Assembly: GCA_032622095.1 (NCBI GenBank) | Contig: CP136066.1 | Coordinates: forward strand, 90,913,319-90,977,318 | Source: Siphonodentalium dalli | Lineage: Eukaryota; Mollusca; Scaphopoda; Gadilida; Siphonodentaliidae | DNA: 64,000 nt | Direction: 5' to 3' | In this document: positions 52,984 to 64,000 of the stretch, in pieces | Position numbering within the stretch: the first letter of the stretch is position 1 | Layout of the letters: every line of letters begins with the position of its first letter | The notes under the pieces: model-generated | Told to the model about the DNA's origin: nothing | The model's input: the letters and a program-made list of their open reading frames with translations, nothing else | The model's database searches: none | Program-made: the position numbers and the translations under genes

Positions 52984-55900
52984 GTGAGTGCTGGTTCTGA
53001 GCTTTCTCTTAACCCTTTGGCAAGTAGAACGACGTATATGTCGTCGATCGGTTGAGGAGTAGAACGACATATGTGTCGTTTCAGGAAGTGTTATTTTATG
53101 TAGACATAACTTCAATAAATCATATGATTTATAAAAGATTTGTATAGGATTTATGTATATGACGTTACAGATACTCTCCAAAGGGTTAAGCTTTGCTTTC
53201 AGGCCTCAAAATACATGTACAGTAATGCCCTAAATAATCGACTCCTTAACCACAGAAGAATTATGGGTAACTTTTCAGGATTTAGTCGGAAATATGGCTT
53301 GTTGCCATTCATCGGAAAGCTCTCAGTGAGAGCTTTCCGATGAATGGCAACATGCCATATTTCCGACTAAATCCTGAAAAGTTACCCATAATTCTGCTGT
53401 GGTTAAGGAATCGATTATTTAGGGCATTACTGTATGTTGCTGGACATTTGCAGAATGATGTCCCCAGAGCGTGAATTTAGTGATGCTACCCCGCACAGTG
53501 GGCTAGCTTCTCCAAATTCATCATCTGGGGACCATCTCATTCTGAATGGCCTCATCTGCTATGGGAGGCCTAGACACAGATTTAAGTTCCCAGATGGTGA
53601 AGATGGTGGTGTGCACCCATTGGGTACCTCGATTATGCATTGTGTTGTCTGCCAATTTCAAAGAAACTCAAATACTTACTTATGAAGATACTTACCAGAG
53701 AAGATAAGGTCTAAGCAGAATGAGGTCCCCAGAGTGTGAATTTAGTGTTACTGGATCGCTGTGTGTGATAGCGTCACTAAATTCACTCTCTGGGGACCTC
53801 ATTCTGTAAATAACCGGCATCAAGTCTGAGTTTAGTGTGCCTGTCATTTGCAGAATGAGGTCCCCACAGGGATAGCAGGCTAGCATCACTAAATTCACTC
53901 TCTGGGACCTCATTCTACTTAGGCCTCATTTTCTCTGGAAAGTTTCTTTATTATCAAATTTCTATAGAAACTTCTTCACATAGATTCTATTTCTTTTTTA
54001 GTTTAGTTTCTCTATATCCCCAAGTTGGCAGACGACACATAGCATAATCGAGTTTCCCAATGAGTGTACATCACAATATTCACCATTTGGGAGCTTCAAT
54101 CTGAGTATGTCTCCCATAGCAGATGAGGCCATGCAGAATGAGGTCCCCAGAGGGTCAATTTGGTGACGCTAGCCCACTATGCGGGTTAGTGTCACTAAAT
54201 TCATCCTCTGGGAACCTCATTCTGCAAATGACAGGCGCAAGAAACTCAGGCTTGTCCGACATCGTATTTAGAGGCCTGGCCTTGTTCGCATCACACGCGG
54301 TAATTTGTTTAGTTATCTGCTATCTTTTTAGCATTGTCTCGATTAAATTTATATTGCGACCTCGCAGGGCAGGGTGAGGGTAAAGGGACCCTAAAAGTTG
54401 ATGACTTGCCTCCAATAACAGTACACAGATCATCCCCAATAGTGGAAAACATGTAGTATTTTGTCTTACCTGTGTTGAGTGTGAAGAGCACCCTTAGAAT
54501 ATGTTTCTGAATTGACTAATTTTCTGTGAACATATTTGAATACTCTTTCCATTGATATGTTACTTATGTATATTACATGTATCTTCAAAATTTCAAGTTC
54601 AGTGTGACCTACCGGTATCTGTGTGTGTGTAAAATAATATTCCGGACACTTATGGAATATACATGTATATAATCATTATAATTTTCTTTCTCTCACTTTT
54701 CAAGATGACAAGAGATAAAGTTTTGCGTGGTACTGATAGACCGAGTGTGAGCTTTCAGAATGTTGATGACTTGCCTCCAATAACAGTACACAGATCATCC
54801 CCAATACTCAGGAGAACTACAGGTAAATATATAACTCCAGTCGGCCATTTCAGTTGTCATTTGAAGTTATTAGCTCAACTTACTTTGTAAGTTTGAGCTA
54901 TTGCCATGGGTTGTCGTCCGTGTGTGTGTATGTCCGTGTGTCCGTCAACAATTTCCTTTGGCGCGGGCTACAGGTCGTATCTTTGGTCTGATCTTTATGA
55001 AATTTGTCATGAATGTTGACATTGACACATCCTACAAACCACATCTCTGATCCGATCATCACCAAACTTCATATGGATCATCGGGGGCGACCTCTAGATG
55101 GGAACGAGTCATTTTGGGGTCATTTGGCCAAAAAACATGGCCGCCGTCAGCCATCTTGGATTTTACTCTTTGCATCACTAATTACTTTCGCGCGGGCTAC
55201 AGGTCGTATCTTTGGTCGGATCTTTATGAAATTTGTCATGAATGTTGACATTGACATGCAGATGGAAACGAGTCATTTTGGGGTCATTCGGCCAAAAAAC
55301 ATGGCCGCTGGTGGCCATCTTGGATTTCAAATTTGAATCCATTGGCGCGGGTGGCCATCTTGGATTTCAAATTTGAATCCTACAGGCCGTACTATTTGTC
55401 AGATCATCATAAAATTTGTCATGAATGTTGACATTTACATGTAGATGGGAACGAGTCATTTTAGGATCATTCAGCCAAAAAACATGGCCACTGGTGGCCA
55501 TCTTGGATTTTACTCTTTACATCACTAAATCCTTTGACACATCCTACAAACCACGTCTCTGATCCGATCATCACCAAACTTCATATGGATCACCGGGCGA
55601 CCTCTAGATCAATTAGCACCTTTCCTAATTCCTCCATTTACTGTCAACCATTAAATTATTCCCCTACCTAAGTTGAGCTACAGTGTCATTGACACTTTCA
55701 TTCATTTTTGTGTTGGCAATTGTGTAAATTAGAATGGTTTCATTGGTAAAGAACTAAAGGTCTTTCACTGATTGCATGTGGCATGTCCAAACCTGATTAT
55801 AGTGTGTCTGTAATTTGCAGAATGAGGTCCCCAGAGGGTGAATTTAGTGACGCTAACCCGCTATGATAGCATCACCAAATTCACCCTCTGGGGACCTCAT

Positions 55901-58900
55901 TCTGCATGTCATCAGCTTTGGGAGACATAGACTCAGATCTGAAGTTTCAAAATGGTGAATATTGTGATGTACACCCATTGGGAACCTCGATTATGCAATG
56001 TGTCATCTGCCAATTGGGGATATAGAATAACAAAACTAAAAAAGAAATAGAATCTATGTGAAGAAGTTTCTATAGAAATTTGTTAATAAAAAAACATTCC
56101 AGAGAAGATTAGCCCTAAGCAGAATGGGGACCTCATTCTGCAAATTACAGATACACATTAACTCAGGCTTGGGTGTGTCAACCTTGATTTCTACACTGTA
56201 TGTGTCAAAATCAGAATATCAATCTTTTCAGTCACAACTGAGTTTGATGTGACCGCTATATTTACTTAACCCTTTCAGTTCTTAACCCTTTCATGACGGT
56301 AGCTGCGATGGTGCAGCATTAAAGATCCTATGCCAGTGCATTCTCTGATATAATGTGATTCTCCCATATGGAGTCTCGCATATATAAGATAATACGCTGG
56401 CTTACAATTTCTTGTTTAAGTTATTCTTCATTGTTTATCTGTGAAAGTTGAATTTATGAAAATGGGCAATCTCCTTCATTCCTGAAAATGAATGGAAGTC
56501 CGAGTGTCTCCAGAGTGCAGACGTAGTCAATAAAATGGAGGCAGAGTCTGGGTTAACCGAGCATGTGAGATGGTGTCCTAGTATGTTTATTATCAACTTC
56601 AGCATGAGATACAGCGCACGATATTTCAGGCGAATAGATTTTCCGTTCGCCTCTTGTTCACGCACATCAAAATATGGGGGACTGTAGCACTAATAGGGTG
56701 AACGAAAATTAAACAGAATTAACAGATATCACACACAACATTCAAAAGAACTGTTCATCATGGCATAGTGGAAAAAATTCCCAGATAAAAGACCTAACAT
56801 TTTTGGAGGTTACTGAAAATCATCATCAGGCCATGAATGCAGCAAATGGCCTCTGATGTGCTGCAGTGTGGTGTCATGGGTGGGCCCCATGCAGGACCCA
56901 CCTATATGTCGACTTGGGAGATATATTCACCCTTAAATGTGCCATTTCTCCCAGGGACCAGCCCAGGGGTTTCAAAGTGGGAGAAATCACTTCTCCGTTT
57001 TAAGTTATTAGGGAGAAATCACTTCTCCCTGGGATAAAAATTAGGAGAAGTGGGACATTTTAGGGAGCTTCTCCCTATTTTTGTCTCAGGGAGAAGTGAC
57101 TTCTCTCTCATATACCAGTCAGAACAGCATTTTTAAAGTTTATTTACTAATTATTATTATATTCTTACTCACTATAATGGTTTCATAATTGGACTCTTGT
57201 GTTGCATAATGCTTATTTTTATCATACAATGGTGTTGTTGGGGTGTAAATTAAACTTTAGCCATTGTTATTTCTCCCTGGTAATAGTCCACTTCTCCCTA
57301 ATAACCAAACAGGGAGAAGTGACTCTCCCAATTTGAAACCTCTCGGCTGGACCCCAGACCTCTGGCCTCAATTGCTTGCATTTGAAATAGTGTGTCTGTC
57401 ATTTGCAGAATGAGGTCCCCAGAGGGTGAATTTAGTGATGCTACCCCGCATAGCGGGCTAGCATCACCAAATTCACCCTCTGGGAACCTCATTCTGCTGA
57501 GGTGTAAGCAGTTTGAGGTCCCCAGAGGGTGAATTTGGTGATGCTAGCCCACTATGCGGGGTAGCATCACTAAATTCACCCTCTGGAGACCTCATTCTGC
57601 AAATGACAGACACACTATTTCAAGGCTTGCCTGAATTGCTTGCATTTGTGATTGCATCACCGTGGACATTTAACCCTTTCATTCTGGAGCTTCCGGAAAT
57701 TTTGTGAATACCCTGTGCCAATGAATTTTCTTATATATGCAAGGGCCTCAATATATTAGAGAATATATTGGCCTAACAATATTTACCTTGACCTTGTAAG
57801 CCAGTGCATTCTCTTATATATGTGAGGCTCCCTATGGGAGACTAGCAATTATAAGAGAATGTACTGGCACACGATCTTTAATTCTGCACCAGCACAGCTC
57901 CCATCATGAAAAAGTTAAGGGGACCTGTTGACAGGTCACCATAACTTTTCGGTTTGACCCAAATTTGATGCCCTGAGATATATATCTTTCAGTGGCAAGT
58001 CGACTTGTTGATCACTACACCGGGAATGATCCGGAAGCTATGCCGATGAGTGAACAGGGTTCGCCTCTTCAAATAGGTCAGTAGGTCAAATGTAACTGCT
58101 TCTTCTGTTCACACATGTTTCTCCCATTACTCCCTTCAGGTGTTTTCCTTTTGATTGGTTTAAACATATTTATTTGCTCATACATACAAGGTACATATTA
58201 AAGCAAAGGGGATTGGAGGACAAGTGCTAAACACTTAGAGTTCCCCTCCTCTCCATTTTGATTGAGTTGCAAGTCTGTGTGTGCCTGTCTGCATAATGAG
58301 GTCCCCAGATGGTGAATTTAGTGATGCTATCCCGTATAGCAGGCTAGCATCAACAAATTCACCCTCTGTGGGACCTCATTCTGCATGGCCTCATCTGCTA
58401 TGGGAGACAAAAACTCAGATTGAAGTTCCCAATTTAGGAATATAGAGAAACTAAACTAAATAAGAAATAGAATCTGTGAAGAAGTTTCTATAGAAATTTG
58501 ATAATAAAGAAACTTTCCAGAGAAGATGAGGCCTAAGCAGAATGGGGTCCCCAGAGGGTGAATTTGGTGATGCTAGCCCGCTATGCGGGATAGTGTCACA
58601 AAATTCACTTTCTGGAGACCTCATTCTGCAAATGACAGCACACTAAGCTCAGGCTTGTTGAGTTGACTAAGCACTTGTGGTTTTTTTTTCTATTGCATTC
58701 TTACTTAACCCTTTACCCAACAAACCGGCCAAAAACGGCCAAATAAAGCTGCAACAGCCTAATTTATCTTGGGTCTGTCTCAATAAAACCATACAAATAT
58801 GGATATCATTGGAACCGGCTCATTGACCACATTGTGATGGTTACAGTTATGCCCTGTGCCAATGCATTCTCTTATATATGCGAGTCGACCATAGGTCGCC

Positions 58901-61900
58901 TCGCATATTTAAGAGAATGCATTTTTTACCATTTTTTCTTACATTCTTTAACAATTTTATAATTTTTAATATGTTAAGCCAATGCATTCTCTTATATATG
59001 CGAGGCGACCTATGGTTGACTCGCATATATAAGAGAATGCATTGGCACAGGGCCGTTCTGTTGGGTAAAGGGTTAAAGTGGACCTTAGCAGTGGGTAATT
59101 GCTCAAAAATTATAAAAGTCTGTAAAAACATCATCATCAAGAAGAACATGAAGACACATATTAACTTAGTTCTTACCTTAATTATTGATTGTGTTCCAAT
59201 ATGAAAATTTCGCGTGTTAAAACCATTGTTATGTAAACAAAACTTTTACAGTGATTTAACAAAGATTGCTAATCGCGTACAAAGTTGAAATATTTTAGTC
59301 TAAATATGATTTTTGAGAAAATTTTCAATGTTTTGACCTATTCAAATTTTTGTCGCCAAGTTTTTATTAAACTTCGGTATCTTATTGGACTAATTGGACT
59401 TTGATCAGTAATGCCGCCATCAGGGACCAGCCTAGGGTCAAAATATAGGGAGAAGTGACTTTTCCCTCTTGGAAAAATAAGGAGAAGTGAGGGCTTACCA
59501 GGGAGAAGTGGAGCGTTAGTGCGACTATTTGTCGCTACTAACTATTCATTAGAACTGATTGTTTTAGCTGTTATAATTGTCCACAATAGATTTTCTACAT
59601 GGGTGAGGATAAACTGGAAGTGTTAAGCTGAGCAGTAGATCATCCAGTCACCATTTTTTTTTTTTTTTTTTTTTTTCAGGGAGACATCCACTTCTCCCTG
59701 ATGTCATTTCAGGGAGACTTGCGGCCACACAGGGCGACTATTTCGCCCACGTCGCCCCCTAGGCTGGTCCCTGGCCGCCATAACAGTAATGTTTACATAA
59801 CAATGGTTTTGATATGCAAATTTTTTTATTTATTTGAAGAGTATGTTATTTCGGCTGAACCCACTTCGAGGCATTGAGTAAGTACCTATAAGGAATACTA
59901 AGTGGGCATCTAAGATTGCAAATGCAATCAAACGCGATGTTCTGCCACTGTATGGAACACCCATCATGGTCGAAACAATGTCCATCAGTTAGTATCTTTA
60001 ATTTTATGCTCAATTTTGCATTTTTGGAAAAACGACAACTCCTCCAAGAATATGCCAACTTCCCCAAAAAACCAACCTATTGTACAAGGCTCAAGCCTTT
60101 TCTAATTGTTGAATATAATGTAAATATACAGTAAAATATTAGTATACATGTATATAGTTCTTAATTTATTGCATGCTCTGTATTGAGTATAGTAATAAGC
60201 GGTTTGTAAATATTTCAACTTTTAATTAGATACTTTGTATAGTGTTCAAACGACTCTGGGATTCTGGAGTCGACTAGTCGAACCCCAAAAGTCGAGTCGA
60301 CGTCGACTAGTCGGCCAAATACATCACCAACCTTATACTAATGAAACACATGTGAAAGAAAATTACAAATTCCGTGCCATCATCACACTATTTACACTCT
60401 ACTGTGATCGGAGAATTGAATCACGTGACACGTCACGTGGTTTTGTTGCAAATGAACCGGTGCTCTAGAAACCCACCGATCGCAAATAAGTTCCCTACGA
60501 ATCTACGATGATAATGAGTATAAATAATTGAGGAAATTTAATAATTGAGGGATTTTCTGTGTAATCATGAAATCAAATAAATACTTCCCTGCCAGGGTAT
60601 AGAAAATAAACGATACAGTCTCAGAGTCAGCTCAAAATAAAAAACAAAACAAAAGAAAACACACACACTGTGTGACACACATTATAATGATTAATGATTA
60701 TATATACGATGTGTACATAGGCCTACTTTGTAAGTTGCCATAACTTCCGTAAGGCGTACGTAGCAAGCAGAGAGTTAGACTCAGTTAGTATCGACGAACA
60801 CTTTTGTGGAAGCCCCTCCCTCTTTACCTGTGTTGGTTAGAAATGCGCACTACGAATTTTTGCGCCCGCGGTATAGGGAGTATGAAATGTGCGCGAGCGT
60901 AGAAACTAAATGACGCAATGCAAAGACCACGTGGCATTAACCTGGAACATGCGTGAGACGTCGGTCAAGTACGCCGCGACCTAATATTTACTGTTTATGG
61001 ACCACGTACTTTTTAGAAGTCAAATATAGAGTTACTGCTCTTGTAATGATAATGGTTAACTTGAATTATCGCATTGGCGAATTTCGGCGTAGTTCTATGT
61101 CAAGCTCGACATTAGGACATATGTTTGGACTTTGGAAAGCTTCTTGAACATAGACTAGCTATCTTTGCTGCTTTTCTGACCCACATTTAGTGAAACCATG
61201 CATTGTCAAGGCCAGCTGATGAGATTAGATACTGTATTTCGACTAGTCGACTGTGGAAGTTAGAGTCGATTACCCGAAAAACCAGCGTCGACGATTATTT
61301 GTCGACTAATCGTTTGAACACTAACTTTGTACCAGATTACTTGTTGTGAACCACTCATATACATTTTTATGTTTACCCATACCATGTATGGTAAACATAG
61401 TGTCGTTGTCCGGATTGACCACTCGTCGTTCGTCCGTCCGTCTGTCCGTCCGTCTGTCCGTCCGTCTGTCCGTCCGTAGACACTTTACGTGTAATGCGAT
61501 AACTCAAACATTTTTTACCTGATCAAAACCAAATTTTGTATATGGGGTTTTCAGCCCAAAATACAGATCGAGTTCGAATATGGGTTTGATCCAACTTTTT
61601 TGTACAGAGTTATGGCCCTTTTTCGACTTAGAATTCACGCATTCTGCCATAAACTTCTCCCTAATAACCAAACAGGGAGAAGTGACTCTCCCAATTTGAA
61701 ACCTCTCGGCTGGACCCCAGACCTCTGGCCTCAATTGCTTGCATTTGAAATAGTGTGTCTGTCATTTGCAGAATGAGGTCCCCAGAGGGTGAATTTAGTG
61801 ATGCTACCCCGCATAGCGGGCTAGCATCACCAAATTCACCCTCTGGGAACCTCATTCTGCTGAGGTGTAAGCAGTTTGAGGTCCCCAGAGGGTGAATTTG

Positions 61901-64000
61901 GTGATGCTAGCCCACTATGCGGGGTAGCATCACTAAATTCACCCTCTGGAGACCTCATTCTGCAAATGACAGACACACTATTTCAAGGCTTGCCTGAATT
62001 GCTTGCATTTGTGATTGCATCACCGTGGACATTTAACCCTTTCATTCTGGAGCTTCCGGAAATTTTGTGAATACCCTGTGCCAATGAATTTTCTTATATA
62101 TGCAAGGGCCTCAATATATTAGAGAATATATTGGCCTAACAATATTTACCTTGACCTTGTAAGCCAGTGCATTCTCTTATATATGTGAGGCTCCCTATGG
62201 GAGACTAGCAATTATAAGAGAATGTACTGGCACACGATCTTTAATTCTGCACCAGCACAGCTCCCATCATGAAAAAGTTAAGGGGACCTGTTGACAGGTC
62301 ACCATAACTTTTCGGTTTGACCCAAATTTGATGCCCTGAGATATATATCTTTCAGTGGCAAGTCGACTTGTTGATCACTACACCGGGAATGATCCGGAAG
62401 CTATGCCGATGAGTGAACAGGGTTCGCCTCTTCAAATAGGTCAGTAGGTCAAATGTAACTGCTTCTTCTGTTCACACATGTTTCTCCCATTACTCCCTTC
62501 AGGTGTTTTCCTTTTGATTGGTTTAAACATATTTATTTGCTCATACATACAAGGTACATATTAAAGCAAAGGGGATTGGAGGACAAGTGCTAAACACTTA
62601 GAGTTCCCCTCCTCTCCATTTTGATTGAGTTGCAAGTCTGTGTGTGCCTGTCTGCATAATGAGGTCCCCAGATGGTGAATTTAGTGATGCTATCCCGTAT
62701 AGCAGGCTAGCATCAACAAATTCACCCTCTGTGGGACCTCATTCTGCATGGCCTCATCTGCTATGGGAGACAAAAACTCAGATTGAAGTTCCCAATTTAG
62801 GAATATAGAGAAACTAAACTAAATAAGAAATAGAATCTGTGAAGAAGTTTCTATAGAAATTTGATAATAAAGAAACTTTCCAGAGAAGATGAGGCCTAAG
62901 CAGAATGGGGTCCCCAGAGGGTGAATTTGGTGATGCTAGCCCGCTATGCGGGATAGTGTCACAAAATTCACTTTCTGGAGACCTCATTCTGCAAATGACA
63001 GCACACTAAGCTCAGGCTTGTTGAGTTGACTAAGCACTTGTGGTTTTTTTTTCTATTGCATTCTTACTTAACCCTTTACCCAACAAACCGGCCAAAAACG
63101 GCCAAATAAAGCTGCAACAGCCTAATTTATCTTGGGTCTGTCTCAATAAAACCATACAAATATGGATATCATTGGAACCGGCTCATTGACCACATTGTGA
63201 TGGTTACAGTTATGCCCTGTGCCAATGCATTCTCTTATATATGCGAGTCGACCATAGGTCGCCTCGCATATTTAAGAGAATGCATTTTTTACCATTTTTT
63301 CTTACATTCTTTAACAATTTTATAATTTTTAATATGTTAAGCCAATGCATTCTCTTATATATGCGAGGCGACCTATGGTTGACTCGCATATATAAGAGAA
63401 TGCATTGGCACAGGGCCGTTCTGTTGGGTAAAGGGTTAAAGTGGACCTTAGCAGTGGGTAATTGCTCAAAAATTATAAAAGTCTGTAAAAACATCATCAT
63501 CAAGAAGAACATGAAGACACATATTAACTTAGTTCTTACCTTAATTATTGATTGTGTTCCAATATGAAAATTTCGCGTGTTAAAACCATTGTTATGTAAA
63601 CAAAACTTTTACAGTGATTTAACAAAGATTGCTAATCGCGTACAAAGTTGAAATATTTTAGTCTAAATATGATTTTTGAGAAAATTTTCAATGTTTTGAC
63701 CTATTCAAATTTTTATTAAACTTCGGTATCTTATTGGACTAATTGGACTTTGATCAGTAATGCCGCCATCAGGGACCAGCCTAGGGTCAAAATATAGGGA
63801 GAAGTGACTTTTCCCTCTTGGAAAAATAAGGAGAAGTGAGGGCTTACCAGGGAGAAGTGGAGCGTTAGTGCGACTATTTGTCGCTACTAACTATTCATTA
63901 GAACTGATTGTTTTAGCTGTTATAATTGTCCACAATAGATTTTCTACATGGGTGAGGATAAACTGGAAGTGTTAAGCTGAGCAGTAGATCATCCAGTCAC
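52775..64000 (+). CDS. C19orf47-like SAM-domain protein, partial (first and last exons not in view)
   Basis: Exons at 52775-52983, 54705-54822 and 57993-58076, with a duplicate of the third at 62356-62439. The first gives '[20 protein letters not shown]' through '[18 protein letters not shown]', a SAM-type helical domain closely matching human C19orf47, where the protein also opens with a short SVT stretch. Phases link exon 1 to 2 (phase 0) and 2 to 3 (phase 1). The third encodes '[20 protein letters not shown]', aligning with the Ser/Pro-rich part after the SAM domain. The initiator Met must lie in an upstream exon ending ATG plus one base; it was not located. SAM domains mediate protein association; this protein's cellular role is unknown to me. 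Confidence 0.78.
53218..53434. mobile_element. TA foldback MITE, full length
   Basis: TA-CAGTAATGCCCTAAATAATC at the left and TTTAGGGCATTACTG-TA at the right. The arms meet in AAGCTCTCAGTGAGAGCTTT. Confidence 0.93.
54397..54441 (+). repeat. 45-bp intronic copy of part of the downstream exon
   Basis: GTTGATGACTTGCCTCCAAT... to ...CATCCCCAATA is identical to 54762-54806 inside the coding exon, 365 bp away. The flanks differ. It has no acceptor of its own in view and is followed by GTGGAAAACATG. Confidence 0.93.
54705..54822 (+). CDS. C19orf47-like exon 2 (118 nt)
   Basis: Acceptor CTTTTCAAG, donor ACAG|GTAAAT, phases 0 and 1. It encodes '[20 protein letters not shown]' and [19 protein letters not shown], a polar Ser/Pro/Arg-rich linker after the SAM domain. 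The Met is internal to the protein if the exon chain is right. Confidence 0.75.
54870..55703 (+). mobile_element. AGCTCAACTTA-type element
   Basis: It starts TTAGCTCAACTTACTTTGTA and ends CTAAGTTGAGCTACAG plus GTGTCATTGACACTTTCA, with about four internal units. The terminal repeats are better preserved than at 46973. Confidence 0.85.
55704..57289. repeat. Intron: palindrome element, truncated TTAA MITE, CTTCTCCC-rich repeat
   Basis: 55795-56185 is a GAGGTCCCC element. 56283-56405 is the left part of an ATGAYGGGAGC MITE. 56440-56900 shows nothing recognised. 56930-57340 is rich in GGGAGAAGTGACTTCTCCC palindromes, which recur at 59440-59720. Confidence 0.65.
57670..57918. mobile_element. TTAA MITE, ATGAYGGGAGC family
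   Basis: TTAACCCTTTCATTCTGGAG at the left, CTCCCATCATGAAAAAGTTAA at the right. Two decayed TGCATTCTCTTATATATG-type palindromes. It ends 75 bp before exon 3. An identical copy is at 62033-62281. Confidence 0.88.
57993..58076 (+). CDS. C19orf47-like exon 3, copy 1 (84 nt, phase 1-1)
   Basis: Acceptor ATATCTTTCAG, donor ATAG|GTCAGT. It encodes V-'[20 protein letters not shown]'-QGSPLQI with one base left over. Both phases are 1 and the length is a multiple of three, so repeating or skipping it keeps the frame. Confidence 0.75.
58705..59076. mobile_element. TTAA MITE, TTTACCCAACA family, with a shortened spacer
   Basis: TTAACCCTTTACCCAACAAA at the left, CTGTTGGGTAAAGGGTTAA at the right. The spacer after the first palindrome has lost its start ('GAATGCATTTTTTACC'). 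An identical copy is at 63068-63439. Confidence 0.92.
59440..59780. repeat. CTTCTCCC-rich repeat with T tract
   Basis: GGGAGAAGTGACTTTTCCC and CAGGGAGACATCCACTTCTC units around a long T run at 59655-59681; 'GGGACCAGCCTAGGG' and 'CCCTAGGCTGGTCCC' form the ends of an inverted-repeat element. Confidence 0.7.
60240..61323. mobile_element. hAT element with 8-bp target duplication
   Basis: Terminal repeat TAGTGTTCAAACGA at the left with exact complement TCGTTTGAACACTA at the right, flanked by ACTTTGTA at 60232-60239 and 61324-61331. Subterminal GACTAGTCGAC and GTCGACGTCGACTAG motifs repeat on both sides. Length 1,084 bp. No transposase similarity was seen inside, so it is non-autonomous. Confidence 0.95.
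61363..61652 (+). repeat. GTCCGTCTGTC-family fragment, cut at the duplication junction
   Basis: TTATGTTTACCCATACCATG start, GTCCGTCCGTCTGTCC tract, then ACAGATCGAGTTCGAATATG and 'ATTCTGCCATAA', where sequence changes to the duplicated block. In the copy at 8102 the same phrase continues CTCAAACATTTT. Confidence 0.9.
62356..62439 (+). CDS. C19orf47-like exon 3, copy 2 (84 nt)
   Basis: Identical in sequence and splice sites to 57993-58076. If both are used, the protein gains a second 28-residue block in frame. Confidence 0.65.
63068..63439. mobile_element. TTAA MITE, TTTACCCAACA family (duplicate)
   Basis: Second copy of 58705-59076, identical by eye, carried by the tandem duplication and not an independent insertion. 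Confidence 0.9.

Larger units (their letters stand above)
52984..54704. repeat. Intron with foldback MITE, palindrome elements and a partial exon copy
   Basis: Foldback MITE 53218-53434; palindrome-family elements at about 53440-53830 and 53825-54262; a 45-bp copy of the next exon at 54397-54441. A stretch at 53035-53075 repeats 'GTAGAACGACATATGTGTCG' with small changes. Confidence 0.75.
57290..61652 (+). repeat. First copy of a 4,363-bp tandem duplication
   Basis: 57290-59651 is repeated at 61653-64000 in the same orientation with offset 4,363 up to about 59345. The repeat unit is therefore 57290-61652, and its second copy is cut by the window end. It includes coding exon 57993-58076, palindrome elements, TTAA MITEs, a 26-base T tract at 59655-59681, the hAT element 60240-61323, and a GTCCGTCTGTC-family fragment ending at the junction. 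Confidence 0.93.
61653..64000 (+). repeat. Second copy of the tandem duplication (cut by window end)
   Basis: Matches 57290-59651. The only difference seen is a 14-bp loss near 63716 (TTTTTGTCGCCAAG in copy 1). Contains the second exon 3, both TTAA MITEs and the palindrome elements. Confidence 0.93.

Noticed and set aside
57298-57707. Short ORFs of the [14 protein letters not shown]... type on both strands, here and at many other places
   Set aside because: They are translations of the GAGGTCCCC palindrome repeat; the same peptide appears on both strands because the DNA is palindromic.

Overview
This looks like animal nuclear DNA, most likely from a marine invertebrate. It is AT-rich, has long repeat-filled introns, carries two recognisable metazoan genes split into small exons, and is dense in miniature inverted-repeat transposons (MITEs) and in GTCCGTCTGTC-rich dispersed repeats. 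The phylum cannot be fixed from the sequence. No bacterial operons, CRISPR arrays or rRNA genes were seen.

Layout. (1) 361-2225, minus strand: a broken hAT-type transposase gene (BED finger, RWLSLE-type middle, C-terminal dimerisation domain). (2) 2901-20006, plus strand: the last ten coding exons of UTP-glucose-1-phosphate uridylyltransferase (UGP2), 315 residues to the stop. The intron at 4051-5474 has textbook U12-type AT-AC signals, and the other introns are GT-AG. (3) 20007-30250: a repeat-filled interval with a 726-bp tandem duplication. (4) 30250-36800: lower repeat density, a weak pair of exon-like ORFs and one exon resembling the start of a FLYWCH finger. (5) 36806-41742: a decayed ~4.9-kb DNA transposon with ~350-bp terminal inverted repeats around a ~1,060-codon broken gene. 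It is bracketed by six exact copies of a 14-bp motif, CAAGATACGTTACC, found nowhere else in the window. (6) 44747-45909 and 60240-61323: two hAT-type elements with perfect 8-bp target duplications. (7) 52775-64000, plus strand: exons of a C19orf47-like SAM-domain gene. Its 84-nt third visible exon lies in a 4,363-bp tandem duplication that runs off the window end, and a 45-bp piece of its second visible exon is copied into the intron before it.

The repeats form a few families. Three TTAA-flanked, piggyBac-like MITE families all begin TTAACCCTTT but have different terminal repeats; two of them share an internal palindrome based on AATGCATTCTCTTATATATG. A TA-flanked foldback MITE begins CAGTAATGCCC. 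A GAATGAGGTCCCCAGAGGG palindrome family gives many false ORFs. An AGCTCAACTTA-ended element carries a tandem array of ~160-bp units. There is also a GTCCGTCTGTC family. Nested insertions with empty sites in the same window confirm TTAA and TTA target duplications.

The two host genes have no evident functional link. UGP2 makes UDP-glucose in the cytosol; the SAM-domain protein has no assigned function that I know of.
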